Shown here: positions 25,254 to 34,803 of the stretch, in pieces
Layout of the letters: every line of letters begins with the position of its first letter
Position numbering within the stretch: position 1 is the stretch's first letter
Assembly (NCBI RefSeq): GCF_001493375.1
Contig: NZ_LN929897.1
Span: 228,524-292,523 of the forward strand
Direction: 5' to 3'
DNA from: Streptomyces specialis
Lineage (GTDB): Bacteria > Actinomycetota > Actinomycetes > Streptomycetales > Streptomycetaceae
Length of the DNA: 64,000 bases
Notes under the pieces: model-generated
Database searches by the model: none
Told to the model about the DNA's origin: nothing
The model's input: only the letters and a program-made list of their open reading frames with translations
Program-made: the position numbers and the translations under genes

Positions 25254-25563
25254 GATGACTCCTTCCTTGGAACAAGGCGAGTTTAGGTACTGGCGACACC
25301 TCGCAACGAGTCGCCCACAGGGGTGACCTTGCCCACACGGACCGTGAGAGGGATCGCCTCGGTCGGCTGACTTGCCTTGCTGTCCCAAGGTACGCGCCCC
25401 GTTGTCGTTTACTTTAGGCAGTCCGACGGGGTCCGGGTCTCCGGCGGCCTGGCACAGGGTGGCTCGACGAGCCTTGTAGGAAAGCGACAACGGCCCAGTA
25501 TTCACCTGGGGCGCGGGACCCACCCCGACGTGGGGGTTGTGAGGAGACTTACTCGGCAGTAGC
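25254..25563. other. 310-bp intergenic region upstream of accA2
   Basis: Non-coding DNA between the divergent accA2 and small membrane protein genes. It is less GC-rich than its surroundings and must hold the accA2 promoter. I see several AT-rich hexamers but no convincing palindrome, riboswitch or terminator. Confidence 0.5.
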
Positions 25564-26211
25564 GTGCGTGACGTGAACCGGGGCAGACGAAGTGTGGCCG
25601 CGGTGGCGGCAGTGCTGGTGTGGGGGACGGCGGTGGCCCTGGGGCTGCTGAACCTGATCCTCGGAATCGCCGCCGACAGGCAGGACATGTCGGTCGGTGG
25701 CGTCTCGGCCGAGACCATCAGTATGTCCTCGTGGGGGGTGGGCGGGCTTCAGCCCGCCTTCCTGCTGGTCTGCGGGGCGCTCCGGGCGCGGATGGCGGCG
25801 CGCGCCCGCCCGCCGCGCCCGCTGGGCCGCGTCGCGCTCGTCGCCGCGGCGGTCCTGCACGCCGTGCTGGCGGCCCTCGCCGTGGGGCTGGCGGGCTGGC
25901 CGGCGTTCGCCGGGCTGATGACGGTGTTCGTCATGGTGATGCTGGCCCTCAGCCTCTACCCGCCGTACCCCGGGCCCGGGTTCCGCTCAGACCCACAGGT
26001 CGGTGATGGCGACCCCGACGGCGCCCAGCAGCTCCCGCAGGAGCGGCAGGGACAGACCGATGACGTTGCCGGCGTTCCCGTCGATGCCTTCGACGAACGG
26101 CGCGGAGCGCCCGTCCAGGGTGAACGCCCCCGCGACGTGGAGGGGTTCGCCGGAGGCCACGTAGGCGGCGATCTCCTCGTCGGTGGGGTGGCCGAACCTG
26201 ACCGTCGTTGA
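25564..26211 (+). CDS. Small integral membrane protein; reading frame runs antisense into maf, up to 215 aa
   Basis: Four hydrophobic stretches (residues about 10-32, 55-72, 85-110, 112-130) make a plausible membrane protein of about 140 residues of unknown function. After about residue 141 ([11 protein letters not shown]) the frame continues as pure antisense of the maf gene until a stop at 26211, with composition unlike a membrane protein. The real end is probably near 25,990 and its stop may be lost. Start GTG 25564 or 25573; neither has a clear Shine-Dalgarno. Confidence 0.55.
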   Translation: MRDVNRGRRSVAAVAAVLVWGTAVALGLLNLILGIAADRQDMSVGGVSAETISMSSWGVGGLQPAFLLVCGALRARMAARARPPRPLGRVALVAAAVLHAVLAALAVGLAGWPAFAGLMTVFVMVMLALSLYPPYPGPGFRSDPQVGDGDPDGAQQLPQERQGQTDDVAGVPVDAFDERRGAPVQGERPRDVEGFAGGHVGGDLLVGGVAEPDRR

Positions 26212-26637
26212 CGCCGTGGCCGAGGCCCGCCCCCCGGCGCCCGCCGCGGACGCCCCGGTGTCGATGACGCAGTGACCGGTGTGCAGGACGCCGGACCGCC
26301 CGCGCATGGCCTTCCAGCGGACGACGGCCTCCCCGGCGTCGGCCGGCTTGCCGTGCGCCCGCCCGTCCAGCTCCAGCACCGAGTCGCAGCCCACGCCCAG
26401 CGCCCCGGCCGCCTCCGGCCGCGCCGCGACGGCCTCCGCCTTGGCCTCGGCCAGCACCCGCGCGAGGTCGGCCGGGGTCGGGGCGCTCACCGCGTCCTCG
26501 TCCACCCCGCTGACGATGACCTCGGGCCCGAGCCCGGCCTGCCGCAACAGCCCCAGTCGCGCGGGGGACCGCGAGGCGAGGACCAGCCTCCGGGCGGGCG
26601 GGCGGACGGGACCGGGGGAAGTCGGCTCAGCGCTCAT
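25987..26637 (-). CDS. maf: Maf family nucleoside-triphosphate pyrophosphatase, 216 aa
   Basis: House-cleaning pyrophosphatase that hydrolyses non-canonical or standard nucleoside triphosphates and has been linked to septum control. The N-terminal signature [19 protein letters not shown] and VDEDAV are typical. [20 protein letters not shown] carries the catalytic Asp region, followed by [30 protein letters not shown] and [17 protein letters not shown] near the C-terminus. ATG at 26637 gives the usual length. In Actinobacteria maf commonly lies near acyl-CoA carboxylase genes, as here. Confidence 0.9.
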   Translation of the reverse strand: MSAEPTSPGPVRPPARRLVLASRSPARLGLLRQAGLGPEVIVSGVDEDAVSAPTPADLARVLAEAKAEAVAARPEAAGALGVGCDSVLELDGRAHGKPADAGEAVVRWKAMRGRSGVLHTGHCVIDTGASAAGAGGRASATASTTVRFGHPTDEEIAAYVASGEPLHVAGAFTLDGRSAPFVEGIDGNAGNVIGLSLPLLRELLGAVGVAITDLWV

Positions 26638-26715
26638 GCGCGCCAGCGTAACGGCCCCCGCCACGGCCCGGTCGGGGCCGGTGGCGGGGGCGTCACGGCG
26701 GCAGAACAGGAGGGG

Positions 26716-27405
26716 TCAGTCGGCCGCCGCCGCGCGGTCGGTGACCGTGATCCTGCCGCGAGCGATGCGCGCCACCCGGTCCGCCCGGGCGGCCACAGCG
26801 CTGTCGTGGGTGACCATGACGAACGTCAGGCCCAGCTCCTTCCACTGGGCCTCCAGCAGCCCGATCACCTCGTCCCGGGTCGACTCGTCGAGGTTTCCCG
26901 TGGGTTCGTCGGCCAGCAGCACCTGGGGCCGCTTGGCCAGGGCGCGGGCGATCGCGACGCGCTGCTGCTGACCGCCGGACAGCTCGCTCGGCAGATGCCC
27001 GGCCCGTTCGGCCAGCGCCACCGATTCGAGGGCCTCGGCGGCCCGCCGGCGGCGTTCCGCGGTCCTCAGGCCGAGCGGGACGAGGGCGGTCTCCACGTTC
27101 TCCTGGGCGGTGAGCGTCGGGATGAGGTGGAAGCCCTGGAAGACGAAGCCGATCCGTTCCGCGCGCAGCCGGGTCAGCTTGGCCTCGGAGAGCCGGGAGA
27201 GGTCGGTGCCGTCGAGCAGGACGCTGCCCGACGTGGCCCGGTCCAGGCCGCCGAGGAGCTGGAGCAGCGTGGACTTGCCGCCGCCCGTCGGGCCCTGGAT
27301 GACGAGCCTGCCGCCGGTGGGCACGGACAGCGCTATGTCGTCGAGGGCGGTGACGGTGGCCTTGCCGCGCCGGTAGGTCTTGGTGACGCCGGTGAGTTCG
27401 TACAT
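26716..27405 (-). CDS. ABC transporter ATP-binding protein, MacB/LolD type, 229 aa
   Basis: Walker A GPTGGGKSTLL near residue 38, Q-loop in FVFQGFHLIP, signature LSGGQQQRVAIARAL near residue 140, Walker B VLLADEPTGNLDE and the switch His in VTHD. This is the LolD/MacB-like subfamily (IPR017911) that works with FtsX-type permeases. The permease gene lies 17 bp upstream on the same strand, so the two are one operon. Substrate unknown; such pairs export peptides or lipids or act in stress sensing. Confidence 0.92.
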   Translation of the reverse strand: MYELTGVTKTYRRGKATVTALDDIALSVPTGGRLVIQGPTGGGKSTLLQLLGGLDRATSGSVLLDGTDLSRLSEAKLTRLRAERIGFVFQGFHLIPTLTAQENVETALVPLGLRTAERRRRAAEALESVALAERAGHLPSELSGGQQQRVAIARALAKRPQVLLADEPTGNLDESTRDEVIGLLEAQWKELGLTFVMVTHDSAVAARADRVARIARGRITVTDRAAAAD

Positions 27406-27422
27406 CGATGGGCTCCGGGAGG

Positions 27423-28883
27423 TCAGGCCACGCGGCGCAGCGCGTCGGCGGGACGGAGGCGGGCGGCGCGCCAGGCGGCGAACGCCCCGGCGATCAGGCC
27501 GCCCAGGACGGCCAGGACGACGGCGAGGGTCAGCACGCTCAGGCTGACCGGGGCGGTGAGACCGACGTCGAGGGTCTCGGCCGCCGTCTCGGCCGTGTCA
27601 CGGACGAGCCCGCCGCCACCGCCGCCGCCCCGGCCGCCGCCGGCGGTCTCGGGACCGGCCGTCGCCGCGCCCAGCTCGGCGGTCAGCCCGGGGCGGATCG
27701 CGGTGATCGTCCAGGCGGCCAGCAGCCCGGCGCCGAGGCCCAGGGCGCCGCCGATCAGGCCGGTGGCCAGGGACTCGCTCATCACCTGCCCGGTGATCCG
27801 GCCCCGGGTCCAGCCCAGCGCCTTCAGCGTGCCGAACTCCCGCACGCGGCGGCTGACCGCCGAGGAGGCCATCAGGCCGGCGACGAGGAACGAGACGGCC
27901 AGCACCAGGTAGGACAGCCACCTGCCGACACCGTCGGCCAGGTCGGCGGCGGTCGACAGCGAGCCGGACACCTGGTCGGCCAGGTCGTCGGCGGTGGTGA
28001 CGTCCACGTCGTCCACGACGTCGGTGATGGCGGCCTCGACGGCGTCCAGCCGCTGGCTGTCGGTGGCCTGGACGTAGATCTCGGTGAGCTTGTCCTCGTT
28101 CCCGGACAGCTCCTGCGCCGGGCCCAGCGGGATGTAGACGTCGGCGGTGGCGTCGCCGGTGGTGGCGGCGGCCAGGCCGACGATCTCGAAGTCGGTGCCC
28201 TTCAGGGTGACGGTGTCGCCGACGGCGAGTTCCTCGCTCGCCGCCCAGTCGGCGTCCAGGACGGCCACGGCGGCGTCCGCGTCGCCGGACGCGAGGGCGC
28301 GCCCGTCGGTGATCTCCGTGCCGCTGAGCGGGCCGATGCCGGTCCTGGTGACGTCGGCGCCGAAGACGGCGAACTCGTCCACGCCGAAGTCGGCCCCGCC
28401 GCCCCTGATCTCGGCGCGGCCGGGGGCGCCGCCCTCCTCGCCGGGCTCCACCTCCCGGATCTCGCCCGGGTCGAACGAGCCGGAGACGGTGACGTCGCGC
28501 AGCTTGAGCCCGCCGGCGGCGTCGGCCACGCCGTCGAGGGCGGCCACCTCCGCCACCTCGGACGCGTCCAGCGTCTGGAAGCCGTCCAGGACGAGCTGGT
28601 CGGCGCCCTGCTCCTCGCCGTCCTCGGCGTCGAAGCGGAACCGCGGCGCCTCCGTCACCACGCCGTCCTCCACCTCCTCGGGCGAGGGCGCCGCCTTGCT
28701 GACGGTCATGTCGGTGCCGAGCCCGTAGAGCGATTCGAGGACCTCGTCCTGCGCCCGCTGCATGCCGGAGGAGACCGCGTTGACGACAACGACGAGCGCG
28801 ATGCCGAGCGCGAGCCCGGCCGCGATCACGAACTGTGCCTTGCGGCGGCGGCGCAGCTCCCGTCGCAGGTAGGTGAAAATCAT
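27423..28883 (-). CDS. ABC transporter permease, FtsX/MacB type, 486 aa
   Basis: Topology typical of FtsX permeases: one N-terminal transmembrane helix (residues about 17-37), a large extracytoplasmic MacB-like periplasmic core domain (about 40-300), then three C-terminal helices (LSYLVLAVSFLVAGLMASSAV, LATGLIGGALGLGAGLLAAW, LTLAVVLAVLGGLIAGAFAAW). The cytoplasmic REFGTLKALGWTR coupling helix and C-terminal RPADALRRV box are present. A Gly-rich insert (about 400-415) separates the last helices. Start ATG 28883 (MIFTYLRREL). Confidence 0.9.
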   Translation of the reverse strand: MIFTYLRRELRRRRKAQFVIAAGLALGIALVVVVNAVSSGMQRAQDEVLESLYGLGTDMTVSKAAPSPEEVEDGVVTEAPRFRFDAEDGEEQGADQLVLDGFQTLDASEVAEVAALDGVADAAGGLKLRDVTVSGSFDPGEIREVEPGEEGGAPGRAEIRGGGADFGVDEFAVFGADVTRTGIGPLSGTEITDGRALASGDADAAVAVLDADWAASEELAVGDTVTLKGTDFEIVGLAAATTGDATADVYIPLGPAQELSGNEDKLTEIYVQATDSQRLDAVEAAITDVVDDVDVTTADDLADQVSGSLSTAADLADGVGRWLSYLVLAVSFLVAGLMASSAVSRRVREFGTLKALGWTRGRITGQVMSESLATGLIGGALGLGAGLLAAWTITAIRPGLTAELGAATAGPETAGGGRGGGGGGGLVRDTAETAAETLDVGLTAPVSLSVLTLAVVLAVLGGLIAGAFAAWRAARLRPADALRRVA

Positions 28884-28970
28884 GCGGCGGACGCTAAGGA
28901 CGCGCGGTGAGGGCCCGGTGAGGGATCCATGAGAGCGGGATGAGAAAACGGCGCGCGGGCGCCGGACGCG

Positions 28971-29019
28971 CGCGGGCCCCCCGCGCACCGCCGGAAGCGG
29001 CGGACGCGGGGGGCCCGCG
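28971..29019 (-). terminator. Terminator hairpin of the pccB-accE operon
   Basis: Perfect 15-bp stem 28971-28985 with 29005-29019 (CGCGGGCCCCCCGCG and its complement) and a further CCGCC/GGCGG pairing inside the loop, starting 31 bp after the accE stop. Confidence 0.72.
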
Positions 29020-29049
29020 GGGTACCGGGACGGCCCGGCGCGCCGGGTG

Positions 29050-29259
29050 TCAGCTCGGCCAGTAGCTGGTGGCCCAGGAGCGCGGCCCGGGGGCCGGCGC
29101 GGCGCGCGGCACGACGCGCACCGGGTCGGACCACTGGGAGACGGGCCCGGTCCCGGGCGCCGTCCCCGCCGACGCCGCGGCGGCGCGCGCCTGCATGACC
29201 GCGATGGCCGCGGCCAGCTCCTCCGGGGTGGGGTTGCCCCGGACGACCTTGAAAATCAT
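29050..29259 (-). CDS. accE: Acyl-CoA carboxylase epsilon subunit, 69 aa
   Basis: Small subunit that stabilises and stimulates actinobacterial acyl/propionyl-CoA carboxylase by bridging alpha and beta subunits. The typical N-terminus FKVVRGNPTPEELAAAIAVM and the C-terminal WSDPVRVVPR...WATSYWPS are both present; length (69) matches PccE/AccE of S. coelicolor (about 65). It follows pccB by 48 bp on the same strand. Confidence 0.9.
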   Translation of the reverse strand: MIFKVVRGNPTPEELAAAIAVMQARAAAASAGTAPGTGPVSQWSDPVRVVPRAAPAPGPRSWATSYWPS

Positions 29260-29307
29260 CGGCTTCTCCTTCGGCCGGGCCTGACGGCCGGGTCTCGTCT
29301 CCTCCGG

Positions 29308-30888
29308 TTACAGCGGGATGTTGCCGTGCTTCTTCGGCGGGAGCTGCTCCCGCTTGGCCCGCAGCGCCCGCAGGCCCCGCACCACGAAACGGCGGGTCTG
29401 CGCGGGCGTGATGACCGCGTCCACGTAACCGCGGTCGGCGGCGGCGTAGGGGTTGAGCAGCGTGTCCTCGTACTCCTGGGTCAGGCGCGCCCGCTCCGCC
29501 TCGCGCTCCTCGTCGGACGCCAGGCCCGCCAGGGTCCGCCGGTGAAGGATGTTGACCGCGCCCTGGGCGCCCATGACGGCGATCTGGGCGGTGGGCCAGG
29601 CGAAGTTGAGGTCGGCGCCCAGGTGCTTGGAGCCCATCACGTCGTAGGCGCCGCCGAACGCCTTCCTGGTGATCACCGTGATCAGCGGCACCGTCGCCTC
29701 CGCGTACGCGTAGATGAGCTTGGCCCCCCGCCGGATGATGCCGTTGTACTCCTGATCGGTACCCGGCAGGAAGCCCGGCACGTCCACGAATGTCAGCACG
29801 GGGATGTTGAACGCGTCGCAGGTCCGCACGAAGCGGGCCGCCTTCTCCGAGGCGTTGATGTCCAGACAGCCGGCGAACTGCATCGGCTGGTTGGCCACCA
29901 CACCCACCGGGTAGCCCTCGACGCGCCCGAAGCCGGTGATGATGTTCGGCGCGAACAGCGCCTGGGTCTCCAGGAACTCCCGGTCGTCCAGGACGTGTTC
30001 GATGGCCTCGTGCATGTCGTACGGCTGGTTGGCCGAGTCGGGGACCAGGACGTCCAGCTCCGCGTCCTCCGGCGAGACCTCCAGGTCCGACTCCTGCGGG
30101 AAGGCGGGCGGCTCGGAGAGGTTGTTCGACGGCAGGTAGGACAGCAGCGCCTTCACGTACTCGAAGGCGTCCTTCTCGTCGCCCGCCATGTGGTGGGCGA
30201 CACCGGAGAGCGTGTTGTGGGTGCGCGCGCCGCCGAGCTCCTCGAAGCCGACGTCCTCGCCCGTGACCGTCTTGATGACGTCGGGACCGGTGATGAACAT
30301 GTGCGAGGTCTGGTCGACCATCACGGTGAAGTCCGTGATCGCCGGGGAGTAGACCGCGCCGCCCGCGCAGGGACCGACGATGACCGAGATCTGCGGCACC
30401 ACGCCGGAGGCGTGCACGTTCCGCCGGAAGATCTCCGCGAAGAGCCCGAGCGCCGTCACACCCTCCTGGATGCGGGCGCCGCCGCCGTCGTTGATGCCGA
30501 TGACCGGACAGCCGGTCTTCAGCGCGAAGTCCATCACCTTCACGATCTTCTCGCCGTACACCTCGCCCAGCGAGCCGCCGAAGACGGTGAAGTCCTGCGA
30601 GTACACCGCCACGGGCCGGCCGTCCACCGTGCCGTAGCCGGTGACGACGCCGTCGCCGTACGGCCGGTTCTTGTCGATGCCGAAGGCGGTCGCGCGGTGC
30701 CGGGCGAACTCGTCCAGCTCGGTGAACGAGCCCTCGTCCAGCAGCAGATCGATCCGCTCCCGGGCCGTCAGCTTGCCCTTCGCGTGCTGCTTCTCGACGG
30801 CCCGCGCGGAGCCCGCGTGGGTGGCCTCCTCCATCCGGCGCTTCAGATCGGCGATTTTGCCCGCGGTGGTGTGGATATCTTCGGCCAC
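29308..30888 (-). CDS. pccB: Propionyl-/acyl-CoA carboxylase beta subunit, 526 aa
   Basis: Carboxyltransferase of the biotin-dependent acyl-CoA carboxylase. Two crotonase-like halves are visible: an acyl-CoA oxyanion segment [17 protein letters not shown] and a second carboxybiotin segment [25 protein letters not shown] with [26 protein letters not shown] and the C-terminal KHGNIPL end are characteristic. Product methylmalonyl-CoA supplies polyketide synthesis. Forms an operon with accE; divergent from birA (102 bp between). Confidence 0.95.
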   Translation of the reverse strand: MAEDIHTTAGKIADLKRRMEEATHAGSARAVEKQHAKGKLTARERIDLLLDEGSFTELDEFARHRATAFGIDKNRPYGDGVVTGYGTVDGRPVAVYSQDFTVFGGSLGEVYGEKIVKVMDFALKTGCPVIGINDGGGARIQEGVTALGLFAEIFRRNVHASGVVPQISVIVGPCAGGAVYSPAITDFTVMVDQTSHMFITGPDVIKTVTGEDVGFEELGGARTHNTLSGVAHHMAGDEKDAFEYVKALLSYLPSNNLSEPPAFPQESDLEVSPEDAELDVLVPDSANQPYDMHEAIEHVLDDREFLETQALFAPNIITGFGRVEGYPVGVVANQPMQFAGCLDINASEKAARFVRTCDAFNIPVLTFVDVPGFLPGTDQEYNGIIRRGAKLIYAYAEATVPLITVITRKAFGGAYDVMGSKHLGADLNFAWPTAQIAVMGAQGAVNILHRRTLAGLASDEEREAERARLTQEYEDTLLNPYAAADRGYVDAVITPAQTRRFVVRGLRALRAKREQLPPKKHGNIPL

Positions 30889-30990
30889 GTCTGCGGCTCC
30901 TACTCATCCTCGGGTGGCTACCGATCCGTAGGTTAACGGCGTTCGACGTCAACGGGGGTGCGGCGTTGGCCACACCCGTAGGCTGACGCC

Positions 30991-31851
30991 ATGACCACTT
31001 CGCGCAGCCGCTGGTCCGATCTCGACCGTCCGCCGCTCGACGCGCGGGCGCTGCGAGGGGCTCTCGTCCGGCCGGACGGCCTGTGGACGTCGCTGCGCGT
31101 CGTCGAGGTGACCGGGTCCACCAACGCCGATCTCGCCGAGGCGGCCCGCGCCGGGCGGGCGGCCGAGGGCGCGGTGCTGATCGCCGAGGAGCAGACCAGC
31201 GGGCGCGGTCGGCTCGGCCGTACCTGGAGCGCGCCCGCCCGGTCGGGGCTGTTCTTCTCGGTGCTGCTGCGGCCCGAGCCGGCGGTGCCCGCCGCGCGGC
31301 TGACCTGGCTGCCGCTGCTGGCCGGCGTCGCCACCGCCACGGCCCTGACCCGCGCGGCCGGTGTGGACGCGGTGCTGAAGTGGCCCAACGACCTGCTGGT
31401 CCGGGTCGGCGGCGAGGAACGGAAGGCCGGCGGCATCCTGGCCGAGCGCGTCGAGGACGCCGACGGCGGCGCGATCGTCCTGGGCGTCGGCCTGAACGTG
31501 TCGCTGCGCGCCGACGAGCTGCCCGTGCCGCAGGCCGGGTCGCTGCTGCTGGCCGACGCCGTCTCCACGGACCGCGACCCGCTGCTGCGGGCGGTGCTGC
31601 GGGCGCTGGCCGAGTGGTACGCGCGCTGGACGGCGGCGGGCGGCGACGCGGAGGCGGCCGGATTGCGCGCGGCGTACGCGGACGTCTCGGCCACCCTCGG
31701 CCGCCGCGTGCGCGCCGAGCTGCCCGGCGGAGGGGAGACCCGGGGCGAGGCGGTGGCCGTCGACGGTGAGGGACGCCTGGTCATCGCGGGGGCGGACGGG
31801 ACGCGGCAGCCGATGGCAGCGGCTGACATCATCCACCTCCGGGCGGCGTGA
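30991..31851 (+). CDS. birA: Biotin-[acetyl-CoA-carboxylase] ligase, 286 aa
   Basis: Monofunctional biotin protein ligase without an N-terminal DNA-binding domain. Visible are the substrate-binding TGSTNADLAE, the biotinyl-AMP loop SGRGRLGRTWSAP (GRGRxGRxW), the KWPNDLLV catalytic Lys motif, KAGGILAE and GVGLNVSL. It would attach biotin to AccA2. Its position back-to-back with pccB-accE places the whole carboxylase assembly line in one locus. Confidence 0.94.
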   Translation: MTTSRSRWSDLDRPPLDARALRGALVRPDGLWTSLRVVEVTGSTNADLAEAARAGRAAEGAVLIAEEQTSGRGRLGRTWSAPARSGLFFSVLLRPEPAVPAARLTWLPLLAGVATATALTRAAGVDAVLKWPNDLLVRVGGEERKAGGILAERVEDADGGAIVLGVGLNVSLRADELPVPQAGSLLLADAVSTDRDPLLRAVLRALAEWYARWTAAGGDAEAAGLRAAYADVSATLGRRVRAELPGGGETRGEAVAVDGEGRLVIAGADGTRQPMAAADIIHLRAA

Positions 31852-31960
31852 CTCACGGCACACTGCCGTAGGGTGGGGCGTTGAAGCGCGCGGATGGCGC
31901 GGCGGAGCGGAAACGGTAGGGCAGTGCGCAGCGAAGGGATCCCACCCCTGAAGGCGGGCG

Positions 31961-33094
31961 ATGACCGTGGCCGGGGCTGAGCCGGAGGACGGGGGCGCCC
32001 GGGGCGGTGACACCCCCGGGGACGCCACCGAGAGTGCCGAGAACGCCGGGGACGCCGAGGACGCCGAGGACGCCGAGAACATCGCCCTGCGCATGGAGCG
32101 CCTGATTCTCGGCGCCGACCGGCAGTACACCCCGTTCCAGGCGGCCCGCGCCGCCGGGGTCCCGATGGAGCTGGCCTCCCGCTTCTGGCGGGCCATGGGC
32201 TTTCCCGACATCGGCCAGGCGCGGGTGCTGACCGAGGCGGACGTGCTGGCGCTGCGGCGGCTGGCCGGCCTGGTCGAGGCCGGGCTGCTCAGCGAGTCGA
32301 TGGCCATCCAGGTGGCCCGCTCGACCGGGCAGACGACGGCGCGGCTGGCGGACTGGCAGATCGACTCCTTCCTGGAGGGCCTGACCGAGCCGCCCGAGCC
32401 GGGCATGACGCGGACCGAGGTCGCCTATCCGCTGGTCGAGCTGCTGCTGCCGGAGCTGGAGGAGTTCCTCATCTACGTGTGGCGGCGCCAGTTGGCGGCG
32501 GCCACCGGCCGGGTGGTGCAGGCGCAGGACGACGCCGAGATGGTGGACCGGCGGCTGGCCGTCGGCTTCGCGGACCTCGTGGGGTTCACGCGGCTCACCA
32601 GGCGCCTGGAGGAGGAGCAGCTCGGCGAGCTGGTGGAGGCGTTCGAGACGACGGCGGCCGATCTGGTCGCCGCGCGGGGCGGGCGGCTGATCAAGACGCT
32701 GGGCGACGAGGTGCTGTTCGCCGCGGACGACGCGGGGACGGCCGCCGACATCGGGCTGCGGCTGGTGGAGACGCTGGGCGACGACCCGATGATGCCGGAG
32801 CTGCGGGTCGGGATCGCCTTCGGCACGGTGACGACGCGGATGGGCGACGTCTTCGGCAACACGGTGAACCTGGCCAGCCGGCTGACGTCGATAGCGCCGA
32901 AGGACATGGTGCTGGTGGACGGCGCGATGCGCGAGGAGCTGACCTCGGCCGGGCTCGCCCCGCAGTCCGAGAAGGCCGCCGACACGGGCGGGCCCCGCGC
33001 CGCGGCGTATCGTTTCGCGCTCCAGCCGCTGTACCAGCGGCCGGTCCGCGGCCTCGGCATCATCGAGCCCTGGCTCCTGACCCGCCGCGGCTGA
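31961..33094 (+). CDS. Adenylate/guanylate cyclase, class III, 377 aa
   Basis: The class III catalytic domain covers about residues 190-330: the metal-Asp strand VGFADLVGFTRLTRRL, the second metal Asp region IKTLGDEVLFAADD, and FGNTVNLASRLTSIA. The N-terminal half (about 45-185) is a helical region related to the regulatory part of actinobacterial cyclases. Residues 20-40 hold an acidic tandem Glu-Asp-Ala repeat, encoded by three 9-bp direct repeats at 32051-32077. In S. coelicolor the gene next to birA is the adenylate cyclase needed for cAMP and germination. Start ATG with AAGG 7 nt upstream. Confidence 0.9.
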   Translation: MTVAGAEPEDGGARGGDTPGDATESAENAGDAEDAEDAENIALRMERLILGADRQYTPFQAARAAGVPMELASRFWRAMGFPDIGQARVLTEADVLALRRLAGLVEAGLLSESMAIQVARSTGQTTARLADWQIDSFLEGLTEPPEPGMTRTEVAYPLVELLLPELEEFLIYVWRRQLAAATGRVVQAQDDAEMVDRRLAVGFADLVGFTRLTRRLEEEQLGELVEAFETTAADLVAARGGRLIKTLGDEVLFAADDAGTAADIGLRLVETLGDDPMMPELRVGIAFGTVTTRMGDVFGNTVNLASRLTSIAPKDMVLVDGAMREELTSAGLAPQSEKAADTGGPRAAAYRFALQPLYQRPVRGLGIIEPWLLTRRG

Positions 33095-33175
33095 GGTCCG
33101 GCCGGGCCCGGTCCCGCTGCCCGGGGGAGTAGTCGAACGACCCATCGCGGGCGGAACGCTCCTAGCCTGGTCGTC

Positions 33176-33952
33176 ATGGGTGACGAGAGCCGGCTGCGGG
33201 CCGTGGTCGGGCTGGCGCAGGCGCTGGCCGCCGCGCAGGGGCTGCCCGGGCTCGCGCGGGCCGCCGCCGAGGGCGCCATGGCCGCGCTGGGCGGGACGTC
33301 CGCCACCCTGGCCTTCCGGGAGAGCGGGCACGACGGCCCCCGGCTGCTCGCCACCGCGGGGGAGCCCGCCGCGCGCGGGCCCGCGGGGTTCCCCGGGCAC
33401 GGCGGCGGCCGCCGCCTGGTCGCGCCCGTGGCGCTGGAGGACCGGATCTGGGGCGAGCTGTCCGTGCGCCGGGGTCCGGGCGACCCGCTCTTCGGACCGG
33501 GGGACCGGGAGTTCGCCGAGGTGCTGGCCGATGTGATCGCCACGGGCGTCACCCAGTACGAGCGGCTCGCGGAGGCGAGGAGGCTGGCGTTCACCGACCC
33601 GCTGACCGGGCTCGCCAACCGCCGCGCGGTGGACATACGCCTGGACGAGGCCCTGGCCGAGCACCGGGCCACCGGCGCCGTGGTCAGTCTCGTCGTCTGC
33701 GACGTCAACGGCCTGAAGAAGGTCAACGACACCTACGGCCACGCCACCGGCGACCGGCTGCTGGCGCGGTTCGGCACGGTGCTGTCGCTGTGCGGGGCGG
33801 CCGTGCCGGGGGCGCTGGCGGCCCGGCTGGGCGGCGACGAGTTCTGTCTGGTGGCGGTGGGCGCGGGGGCCGCGGAGGTGGAGCGGGTCGCGGAGGAGGT
33901 CTGCCGCCGCGCGGGGGAGCTGGACCGGGGGCGGGGGGGCTCCCCCGGCCCC
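33176..33952 (+). CDS. GGDEF-domain diguanylate cyclase-like protein, 3' end destroyed
   Basis: Residues about 10-120 form a GAF-like sensor. A GGDEF domain begins at about 137 (FTDPLTGLANRRAVDIRLDEAL), continues through VCDVNGLKKVNDTYGHATGDRLL, and carries the active-site LGGDEF near residue 222, which would support c-di-GMP synthesis. The reading frame enters a run of 25 consecutive G residues at 33953 about 30 residues past that motif, so the last part of the domain is lost. The ATG lies 7 nt after a -10-like TAGCCT. The break is an assembly fault, not evidence of a truncated protein. Confidence 0.8.
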
Positions 33953-33989
33953 GGGGGGGGGGGGGGGGGGGGGGGGGCGGGGGGGGGGG
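33953..33989. other. Poly-G filler (assembly artefact)
   Basis: 25 Gs (33953-33977), one C, then 11 Gs (33979-33989). Such runs are typical of no-signal calls in two-colour Illumina chemistry. Both flanking convergent genes lose their 3' ends here, so DNA of unknown length is missing. Confidence 0.85.
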
Positions 33990-34244
33990 CGGCCCGGGCG
34001 GGCGGGGCGCCGAGCGCCGCCGGTTCCGCGGCGGGCGGCCCGGGACGTAGGGACGCGCGGCGGGCTCCTGGTCCTGCTCGCCCCGGGCCCCCTGCTGCTC
34101 GCCGGGGATGCCCCCGCCGCTGCCGGTGCCGTGGTCGGTCTCGCCGTAGGCGGAGGGCAGCAGCCAGACGGCGCAGAGCGCGCCGGTCGCCACGAGCAGG
34201 CTGATCAGCGTGCGGCGATTGGCCGTGCGGGGATGACCGTCCAC
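33990..34244 (-). CDS. Membrane-anchored/secreted protein, C-terminus destroyed
   Basis: GTG at 34244 with GGAG about 7 nt upstream. The N-terminus is basic (DGHPRTANRRT), followed by a hydrophobic helix LISLLVATGALCAVWLLPSA at residues about 12-31, a signal or anchor. The outer part is Gly/Glu/Gln/Pro-rich (GGIPGEQQGARGEQDQEPAARP) and then runs into low-quality G/C sequence. No function can be assigned. The real end lies in DNA missing from this assembly. Confidence 0.5.
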
Positions 34245-34350
34245 GTGAGCGCTCCGTGTGTGCTGCGTATCGGCGGCGTGAGATGCGATGTTACGGGCCG
34301 GTGCGGGTCGCGGGGAAGGGGCGGCGCCCGGGCGCTCTACTCTCCCGGTC

Positions 34351-34674
34351 ATGACTGATGAACTCAGCGGCGAGGTCCGGCACGTTCGCGTCCGCGTCGA
34401 GATGGTGCTGGAAGTGGCGGAGCCCGACGAGCTGATCCGGGCGGCCTGGGCCCGTATCGAGGGCGACGAGCTGATGCCGCCGGAGGAGCGCGACCAGGCG
34501 GCGCAGGCCGTCTCCCGGGACGAGGCGGAGGCTGTGGCGTATCTCATCGACCCGATCGACCTGGTCAGCGAGGTGCCGGGAGTTGTGCTCGCGCAGGCTT
34601 CGTGGAGCAGCGAGGTGGCCGACTACGATCCGGAGGAGGGGTGGGACGACGAGGACGACGACGTGGTTGGCTGA
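34351..34674 (+). CDS. Acidic hypothetical protein, 107 aa
   Basis: Soluble, strongly acidic protein (C-terminus DPEEGWDDEDDDVVG). The first half, VRHVRVRVEMVLEVAEPDELIRAAW, looks like a beta strand followed by a helix; no cysteine and no membrane segment. I do not recognise a named family; small proteins of this kind are conserved next to the L,D-transpeptidase gene in Streptomyces as far as I recall. Start ATG 34351 (MTDELSGE). Its stop is 129 bp upstream of the transpeptidase gene. Confidence 0.72.
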   Translation: MTDELSGEVRHVRVRVEMVLEVAEPDELIRAAWARIEGDELMPPEERDQAAQAVSRDEAEAVAYLIDPIDLVSEVPGVVLAQASWSSEVADYDPEEGWDDEDDDVVG

Positions 34675-34803
34675 ACCCCATATTCGAACGTGTGAGCTAT
34701 CGCACGGATTATCCTAAAGTGGAACCGGCTGCCGCCGAATTCGCGTTCTCTTCCACGTGTTTCCACGGGGGGAAGCGGCAGCGGGGACGGAGTTTTCTAT
34801 CTG

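Noticed and set aside
32051-32077. Three 9-bp direct repeats in the cyclase gene as a phase-variation site
   Set aside because: The unit is a multiple of three, so slippage would only change the number of acidic residues, not the frame.
33953-33989. Long G run as a G-quadruplex or regulatory element
   Set aside because: Pure 25-G and 11-G runs that cut two genes, with similar runs next to adapter sequence at 53.9 kb, are sequencer no-signal calls and not DNA structure.
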